Origin: an uncultured Bacteroidales bacterium
GTDB lineage: Bacteria; Bacteroidota; Bacteroidia; Bacteroidales; F082
NCBI GenBank assembly: GCA_900317055.1
Contig: ONFF01000004.1
Location: 1-64,000, forward strand
DNA: 64,000 nucleotides
Direction: 5' to 3'
The first letter of the stretch is position 1; each line of letters opens with the position of its first letter. Under the pieces are notes generated by a model. It was not told the DNA's origin, made no database searches, and was given only the letters and a program-made list of their open reading frames with translations. Of the stretch, positions 24,109 to 32,345 are shown piece by piece. Position numbers and translations under genes: made by a program.

Positions 24109-25785
24109 ATGCTTATGCTCATCGTTATCGCAATTTTAACCCTAATCGCAGGCATCGGGGTATTTTTGGTGGCCTGCAAAATGTTGAGTACCAGTCTTGA
24201 AAGTGCAAGCAGTGCAGGCTTGAAACGGTTGTTTGCCAAGATGGGAAATAACAAATGGCTCGGCGTGGGCATCGGCACAGTGGGCACAGCGGCCATCCAA
24301 AGCTCAGGTGCGGTGACGGTGATGGTCATCGGCTTCGTGAACGTGGGCATCATGTCGCTCACGCAGGCTGCCACGGTCATCTATGGAGCCAACATCGGTA
24401 CCACGGTCACGGCGCAACTGGTGGCCTTGGGCATGTTTGGCGGCAATGGCATCTCCACAACGGTGCTTTTCTCGGCCTTGGCTGGCATTGGGGCCTTCGT
24501 GATGATGTTCTCGAAGCGCGATAAATGGAAACAAACCGGAAGCATCCTGGCAGGTTTCGGCTTGCTGTTCGTCGGCCTCGGCATTATGTCGGGCGCCATG
24601 GATGAATTTGCTGCCTTGGATTCGGTGAAACAGTTCTTGGCCACCATCAGTAACCCCTTGCTGATTGTTTTCATCGGTGCTTTGCTCACGGCCATCATCC
24701 AGTCATCCTCGGTGCTGACGTCCATCGCCATCACCATGGTGGTAGCGGGACTGCTGTCGCTCGACCAAGGCATCTTCCTCACGATGGGTTCCAACATCGG
24801 TTCGTGCGTGGTGGCAATCTTGGCAGGCATGACCAGTGGCCGAAACGCCAAACGGACCGCCCTCATCCATTTGTTTTTCAATGTGATGGGTGTCGTGTTG
24901 TTCTTGCTTATCGCCTTGCTACTTCATCTTTTCACCCAAGGGGATTGGGGATTCGGGAGGATGTTTGAGGCTATGTTCCCACACGCCCCGCAAGTGCAGC
25001 TGGCCATGTTCCATACCGTGTTCAATGTCTGCACCACCTTGGTCGCACTGCCGCTGACCAATGGTCTGGTTCGCTTGGTGTGCCGCATCATTCCCGACCA
25101 TGCCGATGAGCCTCGCGATGAAAAGTTCCATCTTCATTTCCTTGACGACTCCATGTTGGTGACACCCGCCTTGGCAGTCAGGCAGTTGAAGGCCGAAGTC
25201 GAAAACATGGGTGCGTTGGCCCACGACAACTTTTGTCGTGCCATCCATATCGTCACTACATTGGATTTCAGCGATTTGGAAAAGTTCAAGAAGACCGAAA
25301 ACGAGCTTAACTTCTTAAACAGTGAGTTGACTCGATATGTGGCTGCACTTTCCGCAAAACCGCTCAACCAGACCGATGGAAAGTTCTTGAGTTGCAGCGT
25401 GAAAAGCGTGAGCGACTTGGAACGCATCGGCGACTATGCCGAAAACATCGTGGAATATGCGGAGAGCCTTAAAACCCAAAATGAAACATTCTCTGCGCCT
25501 GCCGTGCTAGAAATCAAGGAGATGGAGCGGAAGATCACGGCACTCTACCATGAAGTCATGAAAGCCTACCACGATCTTGACTTTACGGCACTCGAATACG
25601 CTTATCAGATTGAGGAACAGATTGATAGCTTCACGGAGACCATGGAATCGCAACACATCCAGCGACTTGTGGCGGGACAATGCACCCCACAAGTTGGAGC
25701 CGAATACATCTCATTGGCACAAAACGCCGAGCGCGTGGCAGACCATTTCATCAATGTTGGAAAGAGTATTAGGAGCTTCGCTTAG
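24109..25785 (+). CDS. Na/Pi cotransporter family protein with C-terminal PhoU-like domain
   Basis: 558 residues. Two inverted Na_Pi_cotrans repeats, each with a QSS motif: GTAAIQSSGAVTVMVIGFV near residue 65 and AIIQSSSVLTSIAITMV near 200. There are about eight to ten membrane segments, then from residue 340 a helical cytoplasmic PhoU-like domain (SVSDLERIGDYAENIVEYAE; QNAERVADHFINVGKSI). It imports or exports phosphate with sodium (NptA/YjbB type). Two in-frame ATGs (24109 and 24115) are possible starts. Confidence 0.9.
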   Translation: MLMLIVIAILTLIAGIGVFLVACKMLSTSLESASSAGLKRLFAKMGNNKWLGVGIGTVGTAAIQSSGAVTVMVIGFVNVGIMSLTQAATVIYGANIGTTVTAQLVALGMFGGNGISTTVLFSALAGIGAFVMMFSKRDKWKQTGSILAGFGLLFVGLGIMSGAMDEFAALDSVKQFLATISNPLLIVFIGALLTAIIQSSSVLTSIAITMVVAGLLSLDQGIFLTMGSNIGSCVVAILAGMTSGRNAKRTALIHLFFNVMGVVLFLLIALLLHLFTQGDWGFGRMFEAMFPHAPQVQLAMFHTVFNVCTTLVALPLTNGLVRLVCRIIPDHADEPRDEKFHLHFLDDSMLVTPALAVRQLKAEVENMGALAHDNFCRAIHIVTTLDFSDLEKFKKTENELNFLNSELTRYVAALSAKPLNQTDGKFLSCSVKSVSDLERIGDYAENIVEYAESLKTQNETFSAPAVLEIKEMERKITALYHEVMKAYHDLDFTALEYAYQIEEQIDSFTETMESQHIQRLVAGQCTPQVGAEYISLAQNAERVADHFINVGKSIRSFA

Positions 25786-25859
25786 TTGAAGTCAGAGTCG
25801 TTTGGAAAGCCCTATGGAATACAGAAAGAATCCGGCTGTGTTGTTTGAAAAAAAGGGAT

Positions 25860-27035
25860 TTAATACAGCAGCCCAAACGTCCACAGCGGAATTGAAATGC
25901 CATGGCCGCATTCGATGTCGTCTTTCACCAGATGACCATTGGGAACATCTTCGATCTGTCTGAGGCCTTTTTTCTTTCCTCCGACCTCGAAAGTGTGTTC
26001 GCCTATGACAAAATCTGAAGTTTTTGATGAAATGACGTCGCTCACGACCCTCGTCTGGTTATAGAAAAAAGTCTCTCGCAGGTTTCCGGTATTGGCACTG
26101 TCTGCACCAAGCACATACATGATATTTGTATTATCCAGATATATTTTCTCCACTTTGCCTAAACTCCGTAAGCCGCCTGTCTCATCGCGCAGCTGGCCTA
26201 TCATTCCAGCCCGTTCCATATAAAGAAAATAATCAGGTACCACATTGCGACTGACACCTATGGCATTGGCTATGCTTGAATAATCTGGCTTGAAAGGTAC
26301 ACTTTGTGCCACTATGCTCATCAGCCGGCGCAGTTTGCGTCCTGTAGAGACCGAAAGCGAGGCATATTGCGGGATGTCCGACTCGAGAGTCTGCGTGATG
26401 ATTTGGTCGAGCCTTGACCTGAAGGCACCTTCTTTGCTGAAAGGATAATATCCGTCCTGCAAATATTGTCGGAACAGCGGTAACGGATGCGGCAAAATGG
26501 TATCAACCACCTTGTTGGCGACGACCTCTTCCAAAGTGTATTTTGGCATTTTTATGTCGTGGAACATCTCTAAATATTCGCGAAACGAGAGCCCTTGTAG
26601 TGTGTACATCACGGCACGACGGCTCAGGTCGGCCTGGCCTTTCAGCAAATCGAGCACCGACGAGCCAGTGAAGACCACATGCAATGAAGGATGTCCATCG
26701 TAGATGTTTTTCAACTCGGTTGACCAGTTTTCATATTTGTGAATCTCGTCGATATAAAGATGTGTGCCGCCTTCCTTAATCCATTCCGATGCTACCTCCA
26801 AAAGGGTGTGTTGGGCGAAATAACTGTGGTCGGCCGAGACATAAAGAGCCTTTTGGTTGTCTTTTTCAAATAGGATATGCTGCTTCACCAAGGTCGATTT
26901 GCCGACTCCGCGTGGACCGACAATTCCGAACATCCTCAGCGACCAGTCAATCTCAGCGTACAGGTATCGCACGAAATCAAGGCTTGTAATCGCCAATTGT
27001 TCGCGCATAAAGCCTATTAAAACATCATTAATCAT
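25860..27035 (-). CDS. AAA-type ATPase with DUF4143-like C-terminal domain
   Basis: 391 residues from the ATG at 27035; the frame extends 12 codons upstream but the promoter lies there. Walker A GPRGVGKSTLVKQH near residue 43, Walker B THLYIDEIHKYENW near 90, sensor VVFTGSSVLDLLKG near 125, then a winged-helix part (SSIANAIGVSRNVVPDYFLYM) and a C-terminal DUF4143 nuclease-like domain (DNTNIMYVLG; FVIGEHTFEVGGKKKG). These orphan ATPases are frequent in Bacteroidota, move between genomes and have no settled function. The promoter carries two perfect palindromes (27085 and 27118), so it is probably tightly regulated. Confidence 0.9.
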   Translation of the reverse strand: MINDVLIGFMREQLAITSLDFVRYLYAEIDWSLRMFGIVGPRGVGKSTLVKQHILFEKDNQKALYVSADHSYFAQHTLLEVASEWIKEGGTHLYIDEIHKYENWSTELKNIYDGHPSLHVVFTGSSVLDLLKGQADLSRRAVMYTLQGLSFREYLEMFHDIKMPKYTLEEVVANKVVDTILPHPLPLFRQYLQDGYYPFSKEGAFRSRLDQIITQTLESDIPQYASLSVSTGRKLRRLMSIVAQSVPFKPDYSSIANAIGVSRNVVPDYFLYMERAGMIGQLRDETGGLRSLGKVEKIYLDNTNIMYVLGADSANTGNLRETFFYNQTRVVSDVISSKTSDFVIGEHTFEVGGKKKGLRQIEDVPNGHLVKDDIECGHGISIPLWTFGLLY

Positions 27036-27060
27036 GGTAATTGTATTTGTAACGCTGCCG

Positions 27061-27068
27061 CAAAAATA
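27061..27068 (-). promoter_or_regulatory. -7 box of the ATPase gene
   Basis: Minus strand TATTTTTG, 25 bases upstream of the ATG at 27035. The first palindrome begins 16 bases further upstream, over the expected -33 position. Confidence 0.65.
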
Positions 27069-27084
27069 CAAATAATTCTAAATA

Positions 27085-27102
27085 TGCACTAAAAAAAGTG
27101 CA
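27085..27102. promoter_or_regulatory. Palindrome 1, probable operator of the ATPase gene
   Basis: TGCACT-aaaaaa-AGTGCA, an 18-bp perfect dyad apart from its A-rich centre. It covers the -33 region of the ATPase promoter. The same dyad recurs 33 bp away. Confidence 0.65.
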
Positions 27103-27117
27103 ATATTTTTAGTATTA

Positions 27118-27135
27118 TGCACTAATAAAAGTGCA
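27118..27135. promoter_or_regulatory. Palindrome 2, probable operator of the ATPase gene
   Basis: TGCACT-aataaa-AGTGCA. Arms are identical to palindrome 1 and the centre-to-centre distance is 33 bp, about three helical turns, so two dimers would bind the same face of the DNA. Confidence 0.65.
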
Positions 27136-27709
27136 CTATTAAGATTGTGGGGCTTGATGGCAGGTTCTTGAGGGCTTGAGTCCGATGGCTTTTGAAATGG
27201 TTTTTTGAATCTGAAATCCCGTTATTGGCGATAAAAACGATAATTTGTTGCCGATTTTCTTTGTTTCGATTTCGATTTTTGGGTTTTAAAGTTGTTTTAT
27301 CAGGCTCCTCTTCGTTCATCGAAGCTTCAGTTCAAAGACCAAAAGCCTTAACCCATATGCCCAATCCGAAGATAAAACGACTTATCCTATTCGCATTTTC
27401 TACTACTTTTAAGTATTTTGTTTTCAACAGGTTAACTAATCTTTTCATATACAATTTTGTCGTAAAAAATGTGTTTTTACGACAAAACGCCTGATTCCAA
27501 TATTATAAGGTAGTTTCATAAGACCAAGCCGCATTTTACATCAAAACAAGTGTGTTGCCATCAATGTATTACGATGGTTTTTTAGTTGGTTTTTGTCGGT
27601 TTCATATCAAATAATTCCGACAACGAGATTACATTATTTCTGTCAGAAAATACTCTATTTTGCAAAACTGATATAAAACAGCTATCTAATCCCAGCAAGA
27701 TTTGCGTCG
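27136..27709. other. AT-rich intergenic region, no supported gene
   Basis: 574 bases between the ATPase and the restriction gene. Open frames here are short and without family features. The only clear structure is the perfect inverted repeat at 27455-27487. Confidence 0.6.
27455..27487. repeat. Perfect 14-bp inverted repeat with 5-nt centre
   Basis: TTTTGTCGTAAAAA at 27455-27468 and its exact complement TTTTTACGACAAAA at 27474-27487 around ATGTG. There is no T-tract asymmetry, so a simple one-way terminator is unlikely; the symmetry suits a recombinase or repressor site, or a bidirectional hairpin. It lies 220 bases beyond the restriction gene's 3' end. Confidence 0.6.
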
Positions 27710-30700
27710 TTATTTTAACCACTTCTCCAAAATCTGTTTCTTCCGTTCTGCACAACCAGCCATCACTGCCTTTGCCTCAGCAATCTTCTGCTCATAGGCT
27801 TCAATTTCAGAAACGGCTTGTTGCTGTTCGGTTATTGATGGGATTGGCACTTTAACTCGTTTAAGGTATTTGTAATGTCGCTCATACTTGCCAGCATTTT
27901 CTAACTGTATGGTTAACAAGTATTCATATAAAAACTTTGGAATCACAATTTCCGAATCCACTTTCAAGAGTTGTGTCCCATCGGCACCTCGTACAAATGG
28001 GAAATCAACATATTTAAATGTGCAACTATGGTCTCCGAAAACAATAAGCGGTAAATCATCTATCACATTCTCTTCATCCGTGTAACCTGCAACCAGTCTA
28101 TCGCTTTCTTGTGTGATAACTGGATATTTGCCTCGTGATTCGATTTGGTTTTCCGCTATCTTGGTTTTATTTCCATTTATCTCAACAAGAAGGCTTTGTA
28201 ATTCCTTAAACTTAATTCCTGATTTGTTATTCAACTTTTCAAATACTTCCAAAATCCTTCTCCTGTTTTCCTCAATACTCGCACGACTACGATTGTATTC
28301 ATCATCGACTAATTCACATTCTGAAACGATTTGTTTCTGAAGTTTGTCATCAATGTCTGGAACTTGTATTAGTTTTATATCATCTGGATAGACATGAGGT
28401 TGTGCTGATCCTTTTTGTAAATAATAGATTTGGTACTGAATCGATAGAAGATAATTATACAAAAACTTTGTATGCAAATCATCCCTACCTCTAACGGTCG
28501 TACAATCCGATGCGAAAATAGGTTCGTTCCAAAAGTTAACGAATCCTGCGTTAGCTCCACTTGCACTTATTGTAATCGTATTTGCAGGTCTATTTGATTC
28601 GTTGTGCAAATAAGCATAATCAACTCCACCTGCTACAACTTTAACTTTTCCATTTTTTGTTTGCGCAGATGTAATTGATTTCCCTTTTAAAATGTCCGCG
28701 ACATCTCCCAACTTTACCAAAGGATACTTGCTTGCAATCTCAATCCGCTTATCTACAGAGAGTTTTATTTGCATATTAAAAGAAGGCTTAGAGAAGTCTA
28801 TCATATTTGAAGTACGTACCCACTTTGCATATTTCTCCAACGCATCGTTTACGCAATTTTTGCCATCGAATGCACAACGGACAGACCAAGCAAGTTTTTG
28901 CTTGTCATTTCTATCCAAAATGTTTGTCAACAAACCATCAGTTTCTTTTAATCCTTCGTTGCCCCGACGCTCGCTGCTTGTATAACCAAGGAATCGTTTT
29001 TGCTCATTAGTATCTGTGGGGGCTGTAATGATTATAGTTTGTTGTTGGTATGTGAGACCGAAAACCAGCAGCTTGTTTTCTTCTATTTCTTTTACCCAAT
29101 CGAAAAACTCGTTGCTTAATAGCTGTCTTTGTTCTTCGCTACTTTTCTCATTCCTTTTAAGTGGCTGTTTTGCTTTCTCTTTTCGTTCTATCTCTGCAAT
29201 CTTCCCAAGCGTTTTCTTCGTGTTTGTTTGGTTTCGGAAAGCTGTTTCGTATTCCTTAAAATAAGGCGCGAAAGTATTTTCAAACAATGATTCGTTCTTA
29301 GAAACGAATTGAAGATACGATTCTTTCGAAATTTCTATCGTTTTCAAATATTCATTGAACAAGTCGGAATCGTTCCAGTCGTCAAGGTTTTCGCCATTTA
29401 CAATTGCTGTAGCACTATCTTTCAATAGTTTCGCTGTTTGTGGAGGGAAATCAAAATGCTCCAAGAAAAGTATAATGGTATTTGTGGATGTTTTGCCAAA
29501 TGTCTTTCCTCCAAAACTCGCAATGCAACGGATGTAGAAATTATGCAGTAGGATTTCTCGGGTTTTGATATCAGATGCTTCAACATTGCTTAACAAAGCG
29601 GATGGCATGACAATGGCGGCAATTCCTTTGGGCTTCAAAAGGTGATGCATCCGTTCAATAAAAACGTTTTGTATGTCGCCACAGTTGAACGACATTAGTT
29701 TTATCGTTTCGTATAAGCTTTGTACTTTTCGGCTTTCGTGTGTTTTGAAGGCATCAATGCTGTAGGGTGGATTTGCAACGAGGATGTCGAAAGAATTGAG
29801 TTCACCAAGAAAATCCTCGTCAGGCTCAAGCCCATCGCCTTGTTTTATGTGGGCATTTGCGGCACCATTCAAAAGCATGGCCACCTTGCTTACTCGAGCC
29901 AACCTGTTGTCTTTGTCAATGCCATAAAAAGTTTCAGATATGTTCTTGTCCTCGATTTCTTTGACGCTCTCAGATATCGCAGAGACACCTTCCGTAAGAA
30001 AATGGCCTGAACCACAGGCAAAATCTATGACTTTGGGTAATGCAGGAGTTTTGGAAGACAAATACCTGTCGAGCGGCAGGGAATTCCACACAAAGCGAGT
30101 TATGGGAACTGGTGTAAAGAATTGTCCCGCTTCCTGTTTGAATCCTTGATCCAACAAGTTTTCAAAAAGCTCTCCCAAAAACTGGTCTTTGCTAGAATAG
30201 GCCAGTTTGTAGTTTTGGAATAATTCAACCACTTCAACCAGTACTTTCCCGTTTTGAAGAAATAGCTTTTCGTTGTAAACCTCTCTAAAAGCGAAAACCT
30301 GACATGACAACATTTTTGTTTTTTGGAACTTGTCAACCAATTCCTCTTCCAGTGCCTTCCGCTTCTTCCCAGTGAATTGGTCAAGCGTTTTCCTAATATA
30401 GTCATTATCAAGATAAAACACTTCTTCTTTCAGATACTCTTTCATTCCAATTTGGAACAAAGCCAATAATCTTTCGTAAAGAGAATAGTAATTATCAGTT
30501 CCATCAATATATTGGAAATCCATAATGTCGTTTTCGTCACGATGTCTTTCCTCGTCAACAAACTTGCAAATGAAAAGAGAAAGCAATTTGTTGAATGCGT
30601 TTTCTTTGTCGCTGATGTTGTTATGTCGCAGAATTTCACGAAACGAATCGGTGATACCATCTTCTTTCTTGAATTTCTTTAGGTCTTTGTTTTTGATGGG

Positions 30701-31405
30701 CTGGTCGCCTATGTTGTAGGCTATGGAATCCTCACCAAAGATTATGTTATGATAAACCTTTTTTGAATAGGTCTCATCCCAAACAATAAAGAAATCTTCA
30801 GCTGTTGATGCGTTCTTGTAAAGCAATATAGAATCTTCCTCTTTTGCCAACAACTCGACATTCTTGTCGTCAAAACTCCTGACAATTTCTTCTTTGTAAG
30901 TTACATTATCGTTTTCATCGTCATAATCAGAAGCATACAATTGAAGCCATTGCGTTGAACGAGCTTGTGCCCAGTAACTGAAAAGTTGTTTTCCGGCTGG
31001 ATCTTCAAACAACTCTTTTCGGGCCTCTTTGTAATCGTTGCCTGCTCGTTTACATTCTATTATCAGATAGGCATTGTTCTTTTTGTCATAGATAGTAATA
31101 TCGGCTCTACCGCTTTTCCCTGTGTGTCCAAGCGTCCATGTCTTTTCAAGGAAAATGCTTTCTGGCTTGTATCCCTTATCCAGCAGTCTGTTAACACATT
31201 CAAGGACAACAAAATTCTCTTCCTGACTGAAATTGGTAGTAGTATTTGCGCCAGTGTCAAGATTTGACGGATACTCTATTCTCTCGTTTGCAAAATCAAT
31301 ACTTATTTCGCAGTTCGATTCATTATAATGTTTGCTGTATATATCGCTTTGCTTTTCAAAGCCGAGACATTCAAGTACTTTCGGTAAGTTTTCTTTTGTT
31401 ATCAT
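27710..31405 (-). CDS. Single-chain restriction-modification enzyme (nuclease + N6-adenine methylase + two specificity domains; type IIG-like)
   Basis: 1231 residues. The N-terminus (about 1-125) is a PD-(D/E)xK nuclease domain: RADITIYDKKNNAYLIIECK gives D102, E117 and K119. Residues about 250-700 are an HsdM-type gamma adenine methylase: AdoMet motif DFACGSGHFL at 461-470 and catalytic NPPY at 545-548, with FFTPVPITRFV before them. From about 893 to the end are two HsdS-like target-recognition modules (YPLVKLGDVADILKGKS; YPVITQESDRLVAGYTD), each followed by a helical spacer. No helicase motif is present, so cleavage should not need ATP. The gene stands alone in an AT-rich region unlike its neighbours, a sign of transfer. 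Confidence 0.9.
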   Translation of the reverse strand: MITKENLPKVLECLGFEKQSDIYSKHYNESNCEISIDFANERIEYPSNLDTGANTTTNFSQEENFVVLECVNRLLDKGYKPESIFLEKTWTLGHTGKSGRADITIYDKKNNAYLIIECKRAGNDYKEARKELFEDPAGKQLFSYWAQARSTQWLQLYASDYDDENDNVTYKEEIVRSFDDKNVELLAKEEDSILLYKNASTAEDFFIVWDETYSKKVYHNIIFGEDSIAYNIGDQPIKNKDLKKFKKEDGITDSFREILRHNNISDKENAFNKLLSLFICKFVDEERHRDENDIMDFQYIDGTDNYYSLYERLLALFQIGMKEYLKEEVFYLDNDYIRKTLDQFTGKKRKALEEELVDKFQKTKMLSCQVFAFREVYNEKLFLQNGKVLVEVVELFQNYKLAYSSKDQFLGELFENLLDQGFKQEAGQFFTPVPITRFVWNSLPLDRYLSSKTPALPKVIDFACGSGHFLTEGVSAISESVKEIEDKNISETFYGIDKDNRLARVSKVAMLLNGAANAHIKQGDGLEPDEDFLGELNSFDILVANPPYSIDAFKTHESRKVQSLYETIKLMSFNCGDIQNVFIERMHHLLKPKGIAAIVMPSALLSNVEASDIKTREILLHNFYIRCIASFGGKTFGKTSTNTIILFLEHFDFPPQTAKLLKDSATAIVNGENLDDWNDSDLFNEYLKTIEISKESYLQFVSKNESLFENTFAPYFKEYETAFRNQTNTKKTLGKIAEIERKEKAKQPLKRNEKSSEEQRQLLSNEFFDWVKEIEENKLLVFGLTYQQQTIIITAPTDTNEQKRFLGYTSSERRGNEGLKETDGLLTNILDRNDKQKLAWSVRCAFDGKNCVNDALEKYAKWVRTSNMIDFSKPSFNMQIKLSVDKRIEIASKYPLVKLGDVADILKGKSITSAQTKNGKVKVVAGGVDYAYLHNESNRPANTITISASGANAGFVNFWNEPIFASDCTTVRGRDDLHTKFLYNYLLSIQYQIYYLQKGSAQPHVYPDDIKLIQVPDIDDKLQKQIVSECELVDDEYNRSRASIEENRRRILEVFEKLNNKSGIKFKELQSLLVEINGNKTKIAENQIESRGKYPVITQESDRLVAGYTDEENVIDDLPLIVFGDHSCTFKYVDFPFVRGADGTQLLKVDSEIVIPKFLYEYLLTIQLENAGKYERHYKYLKRVKVPIPSITEQQQAVSEIEAYEQKIAEAKAVMAGCAERKKQILEKWLK

Positions 31406-31502
31406 TTGATATACTTTTCAGTTCTGCTACTTACCGATGATGCAGGCACACAAACAAACACCTCAAAAAACAAACATAAAGAAAGCGGGACTTCCCTTAT
31501 GA

Positions 31503-31617
31503 GCTCCGAGGTATTTGGCGTAACCTGCAAAATCAAATAAGTTCCGTCCACGCTTACGTGGACGTTCGCTGAACCTATTCTTGATTTTGCATCTTCTAAT
31601 CGCCAAATTTTCGGAGC
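31503..31617. repeat. 115-base compound palindrome (four nested paired blocks)
   Basis: Nested blocks pair across the centre: GCTCCGA..TTTGGCG (31503-31520) with CGCCAAATTTTCGGAGC (31601-31617); TGCAAAATCAA (31526-31536) with TTGATTTTGCA (31581-31591); GTTC (31541) with GAAC (31571); and CGTCCACG (31545-31552) with CGTGGACG (31557-31564) around CTTA. The folded form would be a long bulged hairpin, as in a MITE, a REP-like element or a recombination site used as single-stranded DNA. Confidence 0.7.
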
Positions 31618-31886
31618 ATCTCGAATAAATAGCAAACGCTATGGTTTATAATATGTAAGTTGTCTTCGTTCTTAAATCATCAATTTATATCAAGTGGTTT
31701 ATTGCCGCAAAAATAAGAAAAAAGGTTTATTATATGCTTCAAATTCAAAATCGATTGTAAATAGTGCTTCAGCCTTAACTTCCTTCCTTTCTAAAGAGAC
31801 CTCGGGCAGCACCCCATCATGCACCACCCACCACCGCCTGCAGGACGCAGACGATGACAATGCGCCAGGACAAGTCCTGAAAGGAC

Positions 31887-31922
31887 GACCCCATCACACC
31901 CCGATATGCAATGTCGGGTTTT
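31887..31922 (+). repeat. 36-bp hairpin repeat, copy 1
   Basis: Contains CCCGATAT-GCA-ATGTCGGG (31900-31918; 8-bp stem with one G-U pair) followed by TTTT, the shape of a terminator reading rightward. 35 of 36 bases match copy 2, 120 bp downstream. Confidence 0.7.
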
Positions 31923-32006
31923 AATAATAAGATGGATGACCATGATATGTCGCAGCCATAGATGCCCGCCATCGCACAAACCAGCGTCGGCATGACATGG
32001 CTGCTT

Positions 32007-32042
32007 GACCCCACCACACCCCGATATGCAATGTCGGGTTTT
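32007..32042 (+). repeat. 36-bp hairpin repeat, copy 2
   Basis: Same sequence as copy 1 with one T/C difference; stem at 32020-32038 followed by TTTT. It lies 21 bases before the stop codon of the small gene at 32064. Confidence 0.7.
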
Positions 32043-32063
32043 CATATTAAAATATACATTTTC

Positions 32064-32306
32064 CTAAACATAATCAGCTATCATCCCACAAATCGGATCC
32101 TCCCTTATAATCTTCGGAGCAGACTTTCCAGCCAGCACCAACACTTTCTTGCCATTACGGTAGATGTGGAGCTGCCTTGAGCGGACCACAGCAGTCAGTT
32201 CCGCGTCGTCTTGCATAGCCAGCCATAGACGATGGTATTCGCCATTCTTATCGAACAGCTTCTTCTGCAAATGCGAGCACATATTGGTGGTGTCGAGGGT
32301 TATCAT
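32064..32306 (-). CDS. Small protein of unknown function, possibly a truncated N-terminus
   Basis: 80 residues: helix MCSHLQKKLFDKNGEYHRLWLAM, then VVRSRQLHIYRNGKKVLVLAGK and a short tail. The composition and the regular helix-strand pattern look like real protein. I do not recognise the family. The protein ends abruptly beside the repeat element at 32007-32042, so it may be the N-terminal piece of a longer gene broken by that element. It follows the MATE gene on the same strand after 39 bases. Confidence 0.5.
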   Translation of the reverse strand: MITLDTTNMCSHLQKKLFDKNGEYHRLWLAMQDDAELTAVVRSRQLHIYRNGKKVLVLAGKSAPKIIREDPICGMIADYV

Positions 32307-32345
32307 ATTATAACACTTTGATTATTATTACTTTATAGAATAGGT

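Larger units (their letters stand above)
31406..32063. other. Non-coding region rich in structured repeats
   Basis: 658 bases upstream of the restriction gene without a supported gene. It holds a large compound hairpin (31503-31617) and two copies of a 36-bp hairpin repeat (31887 and 32007). The 77- and 84-codon minus-strand frames here are translations of those repeats. Confidence 0.65.

Noticed and set aside
27192-27494. 100-codon plus-strand frame in the AT-rich gap
   Set aside because: No signal or motif; phenylalanine- and lysine-rich low-complexity reading that runs into the inverted repeat at 27455.
31503-31617. Integron attC site
   Set aside because: The palindrome has nested arms, but I could not place the conserved R (GTTRRRY/RYYYAAC) core sites and no integron integrase is in the window.
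31402-31635. 77-codon minus-strand frame upstream of the restriction gene
   Set aside because: It runs across the compound palindrome at 31503-31617; the reading comes from the repeat, with no start signal and no family features.
31887-32042. Possible two-repeat CRISPR array
   Set aside because: The interval is 84 bases, only two copies exist, the repeats end in a T-tract like terminators, and no cas gene is near.
31791-32045. 84-codon minus-strand frame with a repeated KTRHCISGC segment
   Set aside because: The repetition in the protein is just the translation of the two 36-bp hairpin repeats.
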